A stretch of DNA of 64,000 nucleotides from Micromonospora sp. H61 (GTDB lineage Bacteria > Actinomycetota > Actinomycetes > Mycobacteriales > Micromonosporaceae): positions 1-64,000 of the forward strand of contig NZ_JAGPXY010000025.1 of NCBI RefSeq assembly GCF_018070325.1, given 5' to 3'. The notes below the pieces were generated by a model. That model searched no databases, was not told the origin of the DNA, and was given only the letters and a program-made list of their open reading frames with translations. Numbering within the stretch: the stretch's first letter is position 1; each line of letters begins with the position of its first letter. Below, one piece after another: positions 50,233 to 58,821 of this stretch. A program made the translations under genes and the position numbers.

Positions 50233-50675
50233 TGACGATCAAGGTGCATCACCTGCGCCCGGCGCCCGGTTCCAAGACCGCGAAGACCCGTGTGGGTCGC
50301 GGTGAGGGTTCCAAGGGCAAGACCGCTGGTCGCGGTACCAAGGGTTCCAAGGCCCGCAAGAACATCTCGGCGGCGTTCGAGGGTGGGCAGATGCCCATCC
50401 ACATGCGCCTGCCGAAGATGAAGGGCTTCAAGAACAAGTTCAAGGTGGTCTTCCAGGTGGTCAACCTGGACCGACTCGCTGAGCTGTTCCCGAATGGTGG
50501 TCAGGTCGGCCCGCTGGAGCTCGTCGAGTCCGGCGCGGTCCGCAAGGGTCACCCGGTCAAGGTCCTCGGCACCGGGGACCTCGGCGGTGTGGCGCTCCAG
50601 GTGTCCGCGCACGCGTTCAGTGCGTCGGCCAAGGAGAAGATCGCTGCCGCCGGTGGCTCCGTCACCGAGCTGTAA
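50232..50675 (+). CDS. rplO: 50S ribosomal protein L15
   Basis: A 147-residue L15 with LRPAPGSKTAKTRVGRGEG and GRGTKGSKARKN. Ends the spc block; in many bacteria secY follows directly, but here a terminator and new leader intervene. Confidence 0.96.
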   Translation: MTIKVHHLRPAPGSKTAKTRVGRGEGSKGKTAGRGTKGSKARKNISAAFEGGQMPIHMRLPKMKGFKNKFKVVFQVVNLDRLAELFPNGGQVGPLELVESGAVRKGHPVKVLGTGDLGGVALQVSAHAFSASAKEKIAAAGGSVTEL

Positions 50676-50684
50676 GGCGTACGA

Positions 50685-50727
50685 CCATGGCGCCCGTCCA
50701 GTTGAGAGCAACTGGCGGGCGCCATGG
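50685..50727 (+). terminator. Terminator after rplO
   Basis: An 18-bp stem with a single mismatch (50685-50703 with 50710-50727), 9 bases after the stop. It splits the spc block from secY-adk-map. Confidence 0.8.
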
Positions 50728-50907
50728 TCTACCTGGGACCTGAGCGCCCGGTAACATCGGAATCGATTTATGTAGTCGGGCGCATCTGCCCGGACCGGGG
50801 TGAGGCTGTTAGAGTCCCATCCCAGCCATGGATTGCGGGCACTCGCCCGTGATCCACCCCGACCCGCCAGGGATCACCGGCGGCCCGCCTCGCGCAGGAG
50901 GAAGAAG
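50728..50907 (+). promoter_or_regulatory. secY upstream region
   Basis: 180 bases including a -10-like TAGAGT (50810-50815) with no good -35. It presumably drives secY-adk-map. Confidence 0.35.
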
Positions 50908-52236
50908 TTGCTGTCCGCCTTTCTCAGTGCGTTCCGTACGCCTGACCTGCGCAAGAAGCTGCTGTTCACAGTAGGCATCATCGCGGTCTACCGGCTGGGT
51001 GCAACGCTCCCCAGCCCGGGCGTCTCGTACGGCAACGTGCAGAAGTGCCTCGACACCATCCAGGGTGACACCACCGGGGTGGTGAACCTTCTCAACCTCT
51101 TCTCCGGCGGAGCGCTGCTGCAGCTCTCGGTCTTCGCGCTGGGCATCATGCCCTACATCACCGCGTCGATCATCCTGCAGCTGCTGACCGTCGTGATCCC
51201 CCGCCTGGAGCAGCTCCGCAAGGAGGGCCAGGCCGGTCAGGCGAAGATCACCCAGTACACCCGCTACCTGACTCTCGGTCTCGGTGTGCTGCAGGCCTCG
51301 GCGTTCGTGGCGCTGGCCCGCTCGGGCCAGCTGTTCCAGAACCGCTGCGACCAGTTCCCGATCATCCCCACCGGCACCGGCATCCCGGACTGGCTGACCC
51401 TGACCATCCTGGTGATGACGATGACCGCCGGCACCGGCATGGTCATGTGGCTCGGTGAGCTGATCACCGACCGCGGCGTCGGCAACGGCATGTCCGTCCT
51501 GATCTTCACCTCGATCGCGGCGCGGCTGCCCAGCGAGGGCTGGCAGATCAAGACCAGCAAGGGCTGGGACATGTTCGCCCTGGTCATCGCGCTGGTCCTG
51601 GTGGTCATCACCGCTGTCACCTTCATCGAGCAGGCGCAGCGCCGGATCCCGGTGCAGTACGCCAAGCGGATGATCGGCCGGCGGATGTACGGCGGCACCT
51701 CGACCTACATCCCGCTCAAGGTCAACCAGGCGGGTGTGATCCCGGTCATCTTCGGCTCGTCGCTGCTCTACCTGCCGCAGTTGGCGCTGCAGTTCTTCGA
51801 CCAGACCGACCCGGGCAAGACCCAGTCGTGGATCCAGAACAACCTGGTCAACCCGAGCAGCCCGATCTACATCTCGGTCTACTTCCTGATGATCATCTTC
51901 TTCACGTACTTCTACGTCTCGATCACGTTCAATCCGACCGAGGTCGCGGACAACATGAAGAAGTACGGCGGGTTCGTGCCGGGCATCCGCCCGGGCAAGC
52001 CGACCGCCGACTACCTGGACTTCATCCTCAGCCGGATCACCCTGCCGGGCGCGCTCTACCTCGGCGTCATCTCGATCCTGCCGAACTTCTTCTTCATCTG
52101 GCTGGACAACCAGCAGTACCAGAACTTCCCGTTCGGCGGCACCGCTGTGCTCATCATGGTCGGCGTCGGTCTGGAGACCGTGAAGCAGATCGAGAGCCAA
52201 CTCATGCAGCGGAACTACGAAGGGTTCCTGCGGTAG
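50908..52236 (+). CDS. secY: Preprotein translocase subunit SecY
   Basis: A 442-residue translocon core with ten transmembrane helices. Conserved LRKKLLFTVGIIAVYRLG and the plug region are present, and GFVPGIRPGKPTADYLD is the family signature. TTG at 50908 has AGGAGG with a six-base spacer; the longer frame to 50800 is not conserved. Stop abuts the adk start. Works with SecE (20700). Confidence 0.95.
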   Translation: MLSAFLSAFRTPDLRKKLLFTVGIIAVYRLGATLPSPGVSYGNVQKCLDTIQGDTTGVVNLLNLFSGGALLQLSVFALGIMPYITASIILQLLTVVIPRLEQLRKEGQAGQAKITQYTRYLTLGLGVLQASAFVALARSGQLFQNRCDQFPIIPTGTGIPDWLTLTILVMTMTAGTGMVMWLGELITDRGVGNGMSVLIFTSIAARLPSEGWQIKTSKGWDMFALVIALVLVVITAVTFIEQAQRRIPVQYAKRMIGRRMYGGTSTYIPLKVNQAGVIPVIFGSSLLYLPQLALQFFDQTDPGKTQSWIQNNLVNPSSPIYISVYFLMIIFFTYFYVSITFNPTEVADNMKKYGGFVPGIRPGKPTADYLDFILSRITLPGALYLGVISILPNFFFIWLDNQQYQNFPFGGTAVLIMVGVGLETVKQIESQLMQRNYEGFLR

Positions 52237-52890
52237 ATGAGACTCGTTCTGGTTGGCCCGCCGGGCGCGGGCAAGGGCACGCAGGCCGAGTTCATCGCCG
52301 CGCACCTCTCGGTGCCGAAGATTTCGACCGGAGACATCTTCCGGTCGAACGTCACCCAGGGCACGCCGCTCGGTGTCGAGGCGAAGCGGTACATGGATGC
52401 GGGCGAGCTGGTTCCGGACGAGGTCACCATCAACATGGTCCGGGACCGGCTGGCCGAGCCCGACGCCAGCGAGGGTTTCCTGCTCGACGGCTTCCCGCGG
52501 ACGACTCCGCAGGCGGCCGCTCTGGACAAGCTCCTGGCCGATCTGGGCACCGCCCTGGATCTGGTCCTGGAGCTGGTCGTCGACGACGACGAGGTGATCC
52601 GGCGGCTCTCCGGCAGGCGTACGTGCCGGGGCTGCGGCAAGATCTGGCACGTCGAGTTCGACGCCACCACCCGGCCCGGCATCTGTGACCGGTGCGGCGC
52701 CGAGCTGTTCCAGCGCGACGACGACAAGCCGGAGACGATCGCCACGCGGCTCCGCGAATACAGCGAGAAGACCGCACCCCTGGTCGACTACTACGGCGCT
52801 CAGGGCAAGCTGGTCGGGATCGACGCCACCGGGCCGGTGGAGGACGTCACCACCCGGGCCATCGACGCGTTGCGGTCGTACGGCGGCTGA
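52237..52890 (+). CDS. adk: Adenylate kinase
   Basis: A 217-residue long-form kinase (AMP + ATP to 2 ADP). P-loop GPPGAGKGT is at residues 7-15. The LID domain has four cysteines in two CxxC pairs (CRGCGK and CDRCGA), so it is the zinc type. ATG follows the secY stop with no gap, hence coupled. Confidence 0.96.
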   Translation: MRLVLVGPPGAGKGTQAEFIAAHLSVPKISTGDIFRSNVTQGTPLGVEAKRYMDAGELVPDEVTINMVRDRLAEPDASEGFLLDGFPRTTPQAAALDKLLADLGTALDLVLELVVDDDEVIRRLSGRRTCRGCGKIWHVEFDATTRPGICDRCGAELFQRDDDKPETIATRLREYSEKTAPLVDYYGAQGKLVGIDATGPVEDVTTRAIDALRSYGG

Positions 52891-52919
52891 GGTCCGGCCG
52901 GGCCACGGCGGATAGAGTG

Positions 52920-52956
52920 CGAACAGCGGGGTACGCGTTATGTGCCCCGCTGTTCG
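52920..52956 (+). terminator. Hairpin between adk and map
   Basis: A perfect 12-bp stem (52920-52931 with 52945-52956) with a 13-base loop. It may attenuate map relative to secY-adk; no T-tract. Confidence 0.5.
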
Positions 52957-52977
52957 GCAACGAAAGGTAACCGCTCC

Positions 52978-53829
52978 ATGCGTCGTCCCCAGCTGGACAT
53001 CCAGCTGAAGACCCCTGACCAGATCGAGAAGATGCGGGCCGCCGGGCTGGTGGTGGCCGAGGCGCTGCGTCGGATGCGGGAGGCTGTCGCCCCCGGTGTG
53101 AGCACCGCCGATCTGGACGCCATCGCCGAGGCGACCATCCGCGAGGCGGGCGGCGTGCCGTCGTTCAAGGGCTACCACGGTTTCCCGGCGTCGATCTGCT
53201 CCTCGGTCAACGAGCAGATCGTGCACGCCATCCCGTCGCCCGAGCAGGTGCTCCGGGCCGGTGACCTGATCTCCATCGACTGCGGCGCGGTGCTGGACGG
53301 GTGGCACGGCGACTCCGCGATCACGGTCGGGGTCGGTGACGTCGACCCGGCGCTGCTGAAGATGGCCGAGGTCGCCGAGGACGCGATGTGGGCCGGCATC
53401 GCCGCCGCCGCGCGTGGCGCGGCCAGCGGCAGGGGCCGCCTCACCGACATCTCGCACGCGGTGGAGACCGCTGTCCGCAAGGGCGGCCGGTACGGCATCG
53501 TCGACGGCTACGGCGGGCACGGCATCGGCACCGAGATGCACCAGGACCCCCACGTGCTCAACCACGGTCGGCCGGGCAAGGGTCCGCGACTGGTCCCCGG
53601 GATGGCCTTGGCCATCGAGCCGATGATCACCATGGCGTCCCCGCGTACCGCCGAGTTGGCCGACGGGTGGACGGTCGTCACCCGGGACGGCTCGGTGGCC
53701 GCGCACGTCGAGCACTCGATGGCGCTGCTGCCGGACGGCGTCTGGGTGCTCACCGCGTTCGACGGTGGCCGGGCCCGCCTGGGCGACCTGGTAACGGCAC
53801 GCCAACCCGCGGCCACCAAAACCCCCTGA
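52978..53829 (+). CDS. map: Methionine aminopeptidase type I
   Basis: A 283-residue metalloprotease that removes N-terminal Met. All five metal ligands are seen: Asp101, Asp112, His181, Glu214, Glu245. An N-terminal extension of about 8 residues precedes the family core. ATG at 52978, AAAGG upstream. Fits the secY-adk-map-infA order. Confidence 0.95.
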   Translation: MRRPQLDIQLKTPDQIEKMRAAGLVVAEALRRMREAVAPGVSTADLDAIAEATIREAGGVPSFKGYHGFPASICSSVNEQIVHAIPSPEQVLRAGDLISIDCGAVLDGWHGDSAITVGVGDVDPALLKMAEVAEDAMWAGIAAAARGAASGRGRLTDISHAVETAVRKGGRYGIVDGYGGHGIGTEMHQDPHVLNHGRPGKGPRLVPGMALAIEPMITMASPRTAELADGWTVVTRDGSVAAHVEHSMALLPDGVWVLTAFDGGRARLGDLVTARQPAATKTP

Positions 53830-53836
53830 CCCCGCT

Positions 53837-53891
53837 GATCATGAAGTTGTTGCCCTGACACGCCGGTGAGGCGGGCAACAACTTCATGATC
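53837..53891. repeat. Intergenic palindrome with GATCATGAAGTTGTTG arms, copy 1
   Basis: 19-base arms (53837-53855 and 53873-53891) are perfectly complementary around a 17-base centre. It lies 7 bases past map and can act as its terminator. The same arm core recurs at 54535-54595 on the other side of the DUF1707 gene. Confidence 0.85.
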
Positions 53892-53944
53892 GACCGATGT
53901 TCGGGGTCGGGCGGGAGTGGCGCGACGGTGGCATGCTTGCCGGC

Positions 53945-54496
53945 ATGGACGGGCGCGACGGGATGCGAGCCGCGGACTCGGACCGTACGGCGGTGGCCGA
54001 CCGGTTGCGGGTCGCCCTCGACGAGGGCCGACTGGATCTGCACGAGTACGACGAGCGGTTGCAGCGCGCCTACGCGGCACGCACGTACGCCGACCTTGAG
54101 GCGCTGCTCACCGACCTGCCGCCGGTGACGCCGGCGCAGCGGTCGGGCCTGGCGCCGGTTGCCGGGCCGACGGTGAGCCTGCCGGGCGACCAGCTCGATC
54201 CGGCCTTCAGCAGGGGCGTCACCGCCCGTTGGCTGGCTGAGGTGTGGTCCCCGTACCTGTGGGTGATCCCCATCGTGGTGACCATCTGGGCGGTGACGTC
54301 GGTGCTCAGCCAGGACCTGCTCTACTTCTGGCCGGCCTGGGTGGCGGGGCCGTGGGGTGCGGTGCTGGTGGTCCGCACTGCCAGCGGGCTGGCCACCAAG
54401 GAGCCCCAACGCCAGGCCGTCAAGCGCCAACGCCGCCGAGACCGCAAGCAGGCAGAGCGCGCCCTCAAACCGGACGACGACGCACCAACCTCCTGA
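53945..54496 (+). CDS. DUF1707 membrane protein
   Basis: A 183-residue protein. The N-terminal DUF1707 domain reads MRAADSDRTAVADRLRVALDEG and LDLHEYDERLQRAYAARTYADLEALLTDLP. It is followed by two hydrophobic segments (about 110-126, 133-150) and a basic C-terminal tail. The domain is specific to actinobacteria and often precedes envelope or regulatory regions; the function is unknown. ATG at 53945 is assumed; ATG at 53963 also fits. It is bracketed by two copies of the same palindromic repeat. Confidence 0.8.
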   Translation: MDGRDGMRAADSDRTAVADRLRVALDEGRLDLHEYDERLQRAYAARTYADLEALLTDLPPVTPAQRSGLAPVAGPTVSLPGDQLDPAFSRGVTARWLAEVWSPYLWVIPIVVTIWAVTSVLSQDLLYFWPAWVAGPWGAVLVVRTASGLATKEPQRQAVKRQRRRDRKQAERALKPDDDAPTS

Positions 54497-54534
54497 ACCC
54501 CACCACCTCCCCGGGCCTACCCCCCACCCCGCCT

Positions 54535-54595
54535 GTTGATCATGAAGTTGTCGCCACCGTCCCCGGCGTGTTCTGACAACAACTTCATGATCAAC
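54535..54595. repeat. Intergenic palindrome with GATCATGAAGTTGT arms, copy 2
   Basis: 17-base arms (54535-54551 and 54579-54595) are perfectly complementary around 27 bases. The arm core is the same as in copy 1, the centre differs. It lies 39 bases past the DUF1707 stop. Confidence 0.85.
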
Positions 54596-54596
54596 G

Positions 54597-54832
54597 GCGC
54601 TGGAGATGAGGCCGTTCGGGGCGACGCGCGGGTTGGTGGGTGGTCGGTTTGGCGGGGGAGTGCAGGCCGGCGTACACTTTCAGATCGGCGCACAGCGTCC
54701 ACTCCGGCATGCCCACCCTGCGCTTCGGTGGGAGCTGGAGCCGCGGCTGGCGCGGGCTTCTGATTCTGATCAGATTTCCGTGTAAGACGTTGTGGGCCGC
54801 CCGGAGCAATCGACGTCAGGACAGCGGAGGAC
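54597..54832 (+). promoter_or_regulatory. infA upstream region
   Basis: 236 bases with a promoter TTGGCG (54649-54654), 18-base spacer, TACACT (54673-54678), about 150 bases before infA. The leader has no clear gene. Confidence 0.55.
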
Positions 54833-55054
54833 ATGCCGAAAAAAGACGGAGCCATTGAGATCGAGGGTCGGGTCATCGAGCCCCTGCCGAACGCCATGTT
54901 CCGGGTGGAGCTCGCGAACGGCCACAAGGTGTTGGCTCACATCAGCGGCAAGATGCGGCAGCACTACATCCGCATCCTTCCGGAGGACCGGGTCGTCGTC
55001 GAACTTTCGCCGTACGACCTGACCCGCGGGCGCATCGTCTACCGCTACAAGTAG
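54833..55054 (+). CDS. infA: Translation initiation factor IF-1
   Basis: A 73-residue OB-fold IF-1 starting MPKKDGAIEIEGRVIEPLPN and ending GRIVYRYK. It occupies the A site during initiation. ATG at 54833 after GAGGAC. Confidence 0.97.
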   Translation: MPKKDGAIEIEGRVIEPLPNAMFRVELANGHKVLAHISGKMRQHYIRILPEDRVVVELSPYDLTRGRIVYRYK

Positions 55055-55145
55055 TCCTGACGACGGCCGGGAAGTCCCGTGTCCGTCTTCGACGTCCGAT
55101 GTCGCGTAGAGCGCGTCCCCGGGCCAGATGGGAAGTAAGGCAACC

Positions 55146-55259
55146 GTGAAGGTCAAGCCGAGCGTCAAGAGGATCTGCCAGAAGTGCCGGGTTATCCGCC
55201 GGCACGGCCGGGTCATGGTCATCTGCAGCGACCCGCGCCACAAGCAGCGCCAGGGCTGA
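55146..55259 (+). CDS. rpmJ: 50S ribosomal protein L36 (zinc type)
   Basis: A 37-residue L36, too short for many gene finders. It reads VKVKPSVKRICQKCRVI and ends DPRHKQRQG; the CxxC, third Cys and His ligands of the zinc site are intact. GTG at 55146 follows AAGTAAGGCAACC. Confidence 0.95.
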   Translation: MKVKPSVKRICQKCRVIRRHGRVMVICSDPRHKQRQG

Positions 55260-55525
55260 CTCAGCCCGTCCGGCCGGAGCACGGCCGGGTGGCGTTGGTC
55301 CAGGTGGATCCCCAGCGACACACACATCACACATGCTCGTCCCAGCCGCGAGCGGTACGCCAGACGTACCTCTGCGTGGTTGACCCCCGGTCGGAGGCCG
55401 GGGCCCGCTCGGGCAGCGACCGATCCCGGTCGCCGGCGCTCACTGCGTCGGAAGGACGGGACGGCCGGTAGCGGGGTGGGACGGGTCCACACCTCCGCCA
55501 CACATCACGAGGAGTACGCCCGCAC
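55260..55525 (+). promoter_or_regulatory. rpsM leader region
   Basis: 266 bases with a CCCCGG/CCGGGG stem near 55386-55403 and a TTGACC at 55379 that could be a -35 without a clear -10. No gene is seen. Confidence 0.4.
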
Positions 55526-55906
55526 ATGGCACGTCTAGTCGGCGTGGATCTCCCCCGCGAAAAGCGGTTGGAGATCGCGCTCACCTACATCTTCGGGGTC
55601 GGTCGCACCCGTGCCCTGGAGACACTCGCCGCCACCGGCATCTCGCCGGACAAGCGCGCTCGGGACCTCACGGACGAGGAGCTCGTGCAGCTCCGCGACC
55701 ACATCGAGGGCAACTACAAGGTTGAAGGCGACCTGCGCCGCGAGGTCGCCGCTGACATCCGCCGCAAGGTTGAGATCGGCTGCTACGCCGGCATCCGGCA
55801 CCGCCGGGGCCTGCCCGTGCGTGGCCAGCGGACCAAGACCAACGCCCGGACCCGCAAGGGCCCGAAGCGGACCGTCGCCGGCAAGAAGAAGCCCGGCAAG
55901 AAGTAG
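55526..55906 (+). CDS. rpsM: 30S ribosomal protein S13
   Basis: A 126-residue S13 with MARLVGVDLPREKRLEIALTYIFGVGRTRA and GLPVRGQRTKTNARTRKGP, in separate parts. ATG after GAGGAGTACGCCCGCAC. First of the rpsM-K-D-rpoA-rplQ group. Confidence 0.97.
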   Translation: MARLVGVDLPREKRLEIALTYIFGVGRTRALETLAATGISPDKRARDLTDEELVQLRDHIEGNYKVEGDLRREVAADIRRKVEIGCYAGIRHRRGLPVRGQRTKTNARTRKGPKRTVAGKKKPGKK

Positions 55907-55993
55907 TTCTTGACCGGATGACGGGGTCGGCCGCCGCCGAGGTGGGTCAGGCCGCAACCCAATCCGGAAAGTCAACTAGGAGCGCACAGACTT

Positions 55994-56401
55994 ATGCCAC
56001 CGAAGGCTCGTGCCGGAGCCGCTGTAAAGAAGGTCCGGCGCAAGGAACGCAAGAACGTCGCCCACGGGCAGGCGCACATCAAGAGCACGTTCAACAACAC
56101 CATCGTGTCCATCACGGACCCGACCGGTGCGGTCATCTCCTGGGCCTCCGCTGGCCAGGTCGGCTTCAAGGGCTCCCGCAAGTCGACTCCGTTCGCTGCG
56201 CAGCTGGCCGCCGAGGCTGCCGCGCGTCGCGCCATGGAGCACGGCATGCGCAAGGTCGACGTGTTCGTCAAGGGCCCCGGCTCCGGCCGGGAAACCGCCA
56301 TCCGTTCGCTGCAGGCCGTGGGCCTCGAGGTCGGGCAGATCGCCGACGTCACCCCGCAGCCGCACAACGGATGTCGTCCGCCGAAGCGTCGCCGGGTCTG
56401 A
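55994..56401 (+). CDS. rpsK: 30S ribosomal protein S11
   Basis: A 135-residue S11 with NVAHGQAHIKSTFNNTIV and PHNGCRPPKRRRV. ATG at 55994. Close to rpsM. Confidence 0.97.
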   Translation: MPPKARAGAAVKKVRRKERKNVAHGQAHIKSTFNNTIVSITDPTGAVISWASAGQVGFKGSRKSTPFAAQLAAEAAARRAMEHGMRKVDVFVKGPGSGRETAIRSLQAVGLEVGQIADVTPQPHNGCRPPKRRRV

Positions 56402-56414
56402 GAGGTAGAGAGAG

Positions 56415-57041
56415 ATGGCTCGTTACACCGGTGCAGACTGCCGCCGTTGCCGGCGGGAGAAGATGAAGCTGTTCCTCAAGGGCAGCAAGTGCGATGGTCC
56501 GAAGTGCCCGTTCGAGTCCCGGCCGTTCCCGCCCGGGCAGCACGGCCGCGGCCGCACCAAGGAGACGGAGTACCTGCTCCAGCTCCGCGAGAAGCAGAAG
56601 GCCCGCCGGGTTTACGGCGTGCTGGAGAAGCAGTTCCGCGGTTACTACGAGGAAGCCGTTGGCAAGCAGGCCAAGACCGGTGAGGTCCTCCTGCAGATCC
56701 TCGAGTCGCGGCTGGACAACGTCGTTTACCGGGCCGGCTACGCCCACTCGCGGGACATGGCCCGCCAGCTGGTCAAGCACGGTCACTTCACGGTGAACGG
56801 CAAGAAGGTCGACATCCCGTCGTACCGCGTCAAGGAGCACGACATCATCGAGGTTCGGGGCAAGAGCAAGGAGCTCACCCCGTTCATCGTCGCGCAGGCT
56901 CAGGCCGGCTCGAAGACGGTTCCGGCGTGGCTTGAGGCCATCCCGAGCCAGATGAAGGTGCTCGTGCACTCCCTCCCGGCCCGGCAGGTCATCGACACGC
57001 AGGTCCAGGAGCAGTTGATCGTCGAGCTCTACTCCAAGTAG
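56415..57041 (+). CDS. rpsD: 30S ribosomal protein S4 (C+ type)
   Basis: A 208-residue S4. The N-terminal zinc cysteines CRRC, KCDGPKC and the S4 RNA-binding domain (ESRLDNVVYRAGYA to VNGKKVDIPSY) are visible. ATG after AGAGGTAGAGAG. Confidence 0.96.
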   Translation: MARYTGADCRRCRREKMKLFLKGSKCDGPKCPFESRPFPPGQHGRGRTKETEYLLQLREKQKARRVYGVLEKQFRGYYEEAVGKQAKTGEVLLQILESRLDNVVYRAGYAHSRDMARQLVKHGHFTVNGKKVDIPSYRVKEHDIIEVRGKSKELTPFIVAQAQAGSKTVPAWLEAIPSQMKVLVHSLPARQVIDTQVQEQLIVELYSK

Positions 57042-57053
57042 TCCGAGCTCGTT

Positions 57054-57083
57054 CGGTGGCCCGCCCTTCGGGGCGGGCCACCG
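57054..57083 (+). terminator. UUCG hairpin between rpsD and rpoA
   Basis: A perfect 13-bp stem (57054-57066 with 57071-57083) closed by a TTCG tetraloop, 13 bases past rpsD. It may reduce readthrough into rpoA. Confidence 0.7.
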
Positions 57084-57139
57084 CAACAGGTTGTGTCGTG
57101 GGCGTCAAATAGCGGGCGCCCCGGAAGAGAAGAGAAAAG

Positions 57140-58162
57140 ATGCTCATCAGCCAGCGACCCTCCCTCTCCGAGGAGTCGATCAACGAGACCCGGTCCCGGT
57201 TCGCCATCGAGCCGCTGGAGCCGGGCTTCGGCTACACCCTGGGTAACTCGCTGCGGCGTACGCTGCTGTCGTCGATCCCGGGCGCGGCCGTCACCTCGAT
57301 CAAGATCGACGGTGTGCTGCACGAGTTCACCACGATCCCCGGTGTCAAGGAGGACGTGGTCGAGCTCGTCATGAACATCAAGGAGCTGTGCGTCAGCTCC
57401 GAGCACGACGAGCCGGTCAGCATGTACCTGCGCAAGCAGGGCCCGGGCGACGTGACCGCGGGCGACATCCAGCCCCCGGCCGGCGTCTCGGTGCACAACC
57501 CGGATCTCAAGCTCGCCACCCTGAACGGCAAGGGCCGGCTCGACATGGAGCTGACCGTCGAGCGGGGCCGGGGCTACGTGACGGCGGCGCAGAACAAGCA
57601 GTCCGGCGCCGAGATCGGCCGGATCCCGGTCGACTCGATCTACTCGCCGGTGCTGAAGGTGACCTACCGCGTCGAGGCGACCCGTGTCGAGCAGCGCACC
57701 GACTTCGACCGGCTGATCATCGACGTCGAGACCAAGCCGTCGATGGGTCCGCGTACCGCGCTGGCCTCCGCCGGTTCGACGCTGGTGGAGCTGTTCGGGC
57801 TCGCCCGGGAGCTGGACGAGACCGCCGAGGGCATCGACATCGGGCCGTCCCCGCAGGACGCCCAGCTGGCGGCGGACCTCGCTCTGCCGATCGAGGAGCT
57901 GGACCTCACCGTCCGCTCCTACAACTGCCTCAAGCGCGAGGGCATCAACTCCGTTGGTGAGCTCATCGGGCGTACCGAGGCCGACCTCCTCGACATTCGC
58001 AACTTCGGTCAGAAGTCGATCGACGAGGTCAAGATGAAGCTCGCCGGGATGGGTCTCGGGCTGAAGGACTCGGCTCCGAACTTCGACCCGGCGCACGTCG
58101 TGGACACCTTCGGCGAGGCCGACTACGACACCGACGACTACCGCGAGACCGAGCAGCTCTAG
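57140..58162 (+). CDS. rpoA: DNA-directed RNA polymerase subunit alpha
   Basis: A 340-residue alpha subunit with an N-terminal assembly domain (LGNSLRRTLLSSIPGAA) and a C-terminal domain (SYNCLKREGINSVGEL, IRNFGQKSIDEVK) that contacts UP elements and activators. The linker at about 225-245 is acidic. ATG at 57140. Confidence 0.97.
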   Translation: MLISQRPSLSEESINETRSRFAIEPLEPGFGYTLGNSLRRTLLSSIPGAAVTSIKIDGVLHEFTTIPGVKEDVVELVMNIKELCVSSEHDEPVSMYLRKQGPGDVTAGDIQPPAGVSVHNPDLKLATLNGKGRLDMELTVERGRGYVTAAQNKQSGAEIGRIPVDSIYSPVLKVTYRVEATRVEQRTDFDRLIIDVETKPSMGPRTALASAGSTLVELFGLARELDETAEGIDIGPSPQDAQLAADLALPIEELDLTVRSYNCLKREGINSVGELIGRTEADLLDIRNFGQKSIDEVKMKLAGMGLGLKDSAPNFDPAHVVDTFGEADYDTDDYRETEQL

Positions 58163-58196
58163 TCCGCGCTGCCGCCACAACTGAGGAGCACCAAAA

Positions 58197-58754
58197 ATGC
58201 CCACGCCCACCAAGGGCCCCCGCCTCGGCGGCAGCCCCTCGCACGAGCGGCTGATGCTGGCCAACCTGGCGACCGCGCTGTTCCAGCACGGGAAGATCCA
58301 GACCACCGAGACGAAGGCCCGGCGGCTGCGCCCGCTGGCCGAGCAGCTCATCACCAAGGCCAAGCGCGGTGACCTCGCCTCGCGGCGTCGGGTGCTGGGT
58401 GTCGTCAAGGACAAGGACGTGGTCTACGCCCTGTTCGACCAGATCGCACCCCGGTACTCCAACCGCCCCGGCGGTTACACCCGGATCGTGAAGACCGGTC
58501 CGCGCAAGGGTGACAACGCGCCGATGGCCATCATCGAGCTGGTGGAGGAGCTTCAGGTCGCCGAGCCGAAGGCGAACAAGAAGACCGCCGCCCGCAAGGC
58601 CGCGCAGCAGGACAAGGTCGAGGCGCTCGCCCCGGCCGACGAGGCCCCGAAGTCGGCTCCGGCCGACCAGGACTCCGAGGCGCCGGTGTCGGCGTCCGGT
58701 GACACCGACGCCGCCCGCGAGGACAGCGACGAGGCCACCGAGAACAAGGCCTGA
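58197..58754 (+). CDS. rplQ: 50S ribosomal protein L17
   Basis: A 185-residue L17. The core (about 1-120, MPTPTKGPRLGGSPSHERLML) is followed by a 60-residue acidic, Ala-rich tail found in actinobacterial L17. ATG at 58197. The terminator follows directly. Confidence 0.96.
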   Translation: MPTPTKGPRLGGSPSHERLMLANLATALFQHGKIQTTETKARRLRPLAEQLITKAKRGDLASRRRVLGVVKDKDVVYALFDQIAPRYSNRPGGYTRIVKTGPRKGDNAPMAIIELVEELQVAEPKANKKTAARKAAQQDKVEALAPADEAPKSAPADQDSEAPVSASGDTDAAREDSDEATENKA

Positions 58755-58765
58755 TCAAGGGCATT

Positions 58766-58802
58766 GTCGGGCCCGGCACCCCATCGGGGTGTCGGGCCCG
58801 AC
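58766..58802 (+). terminator. Terminator after rplQ
   Basis: A 17-bp stem (58766-58782 with 58786-58802) with one G-T wobble and loop ATC. Confidence 0.8.
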
Positions 58803-58821
58803 CCGTAACAGGAGGTACGAG

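Noticed and set aside
50809..53805. A 998-codon open frame antisense to secY, adk and map
   Set aside because: Low-complexity composition and complete overlap with three well supported genes.
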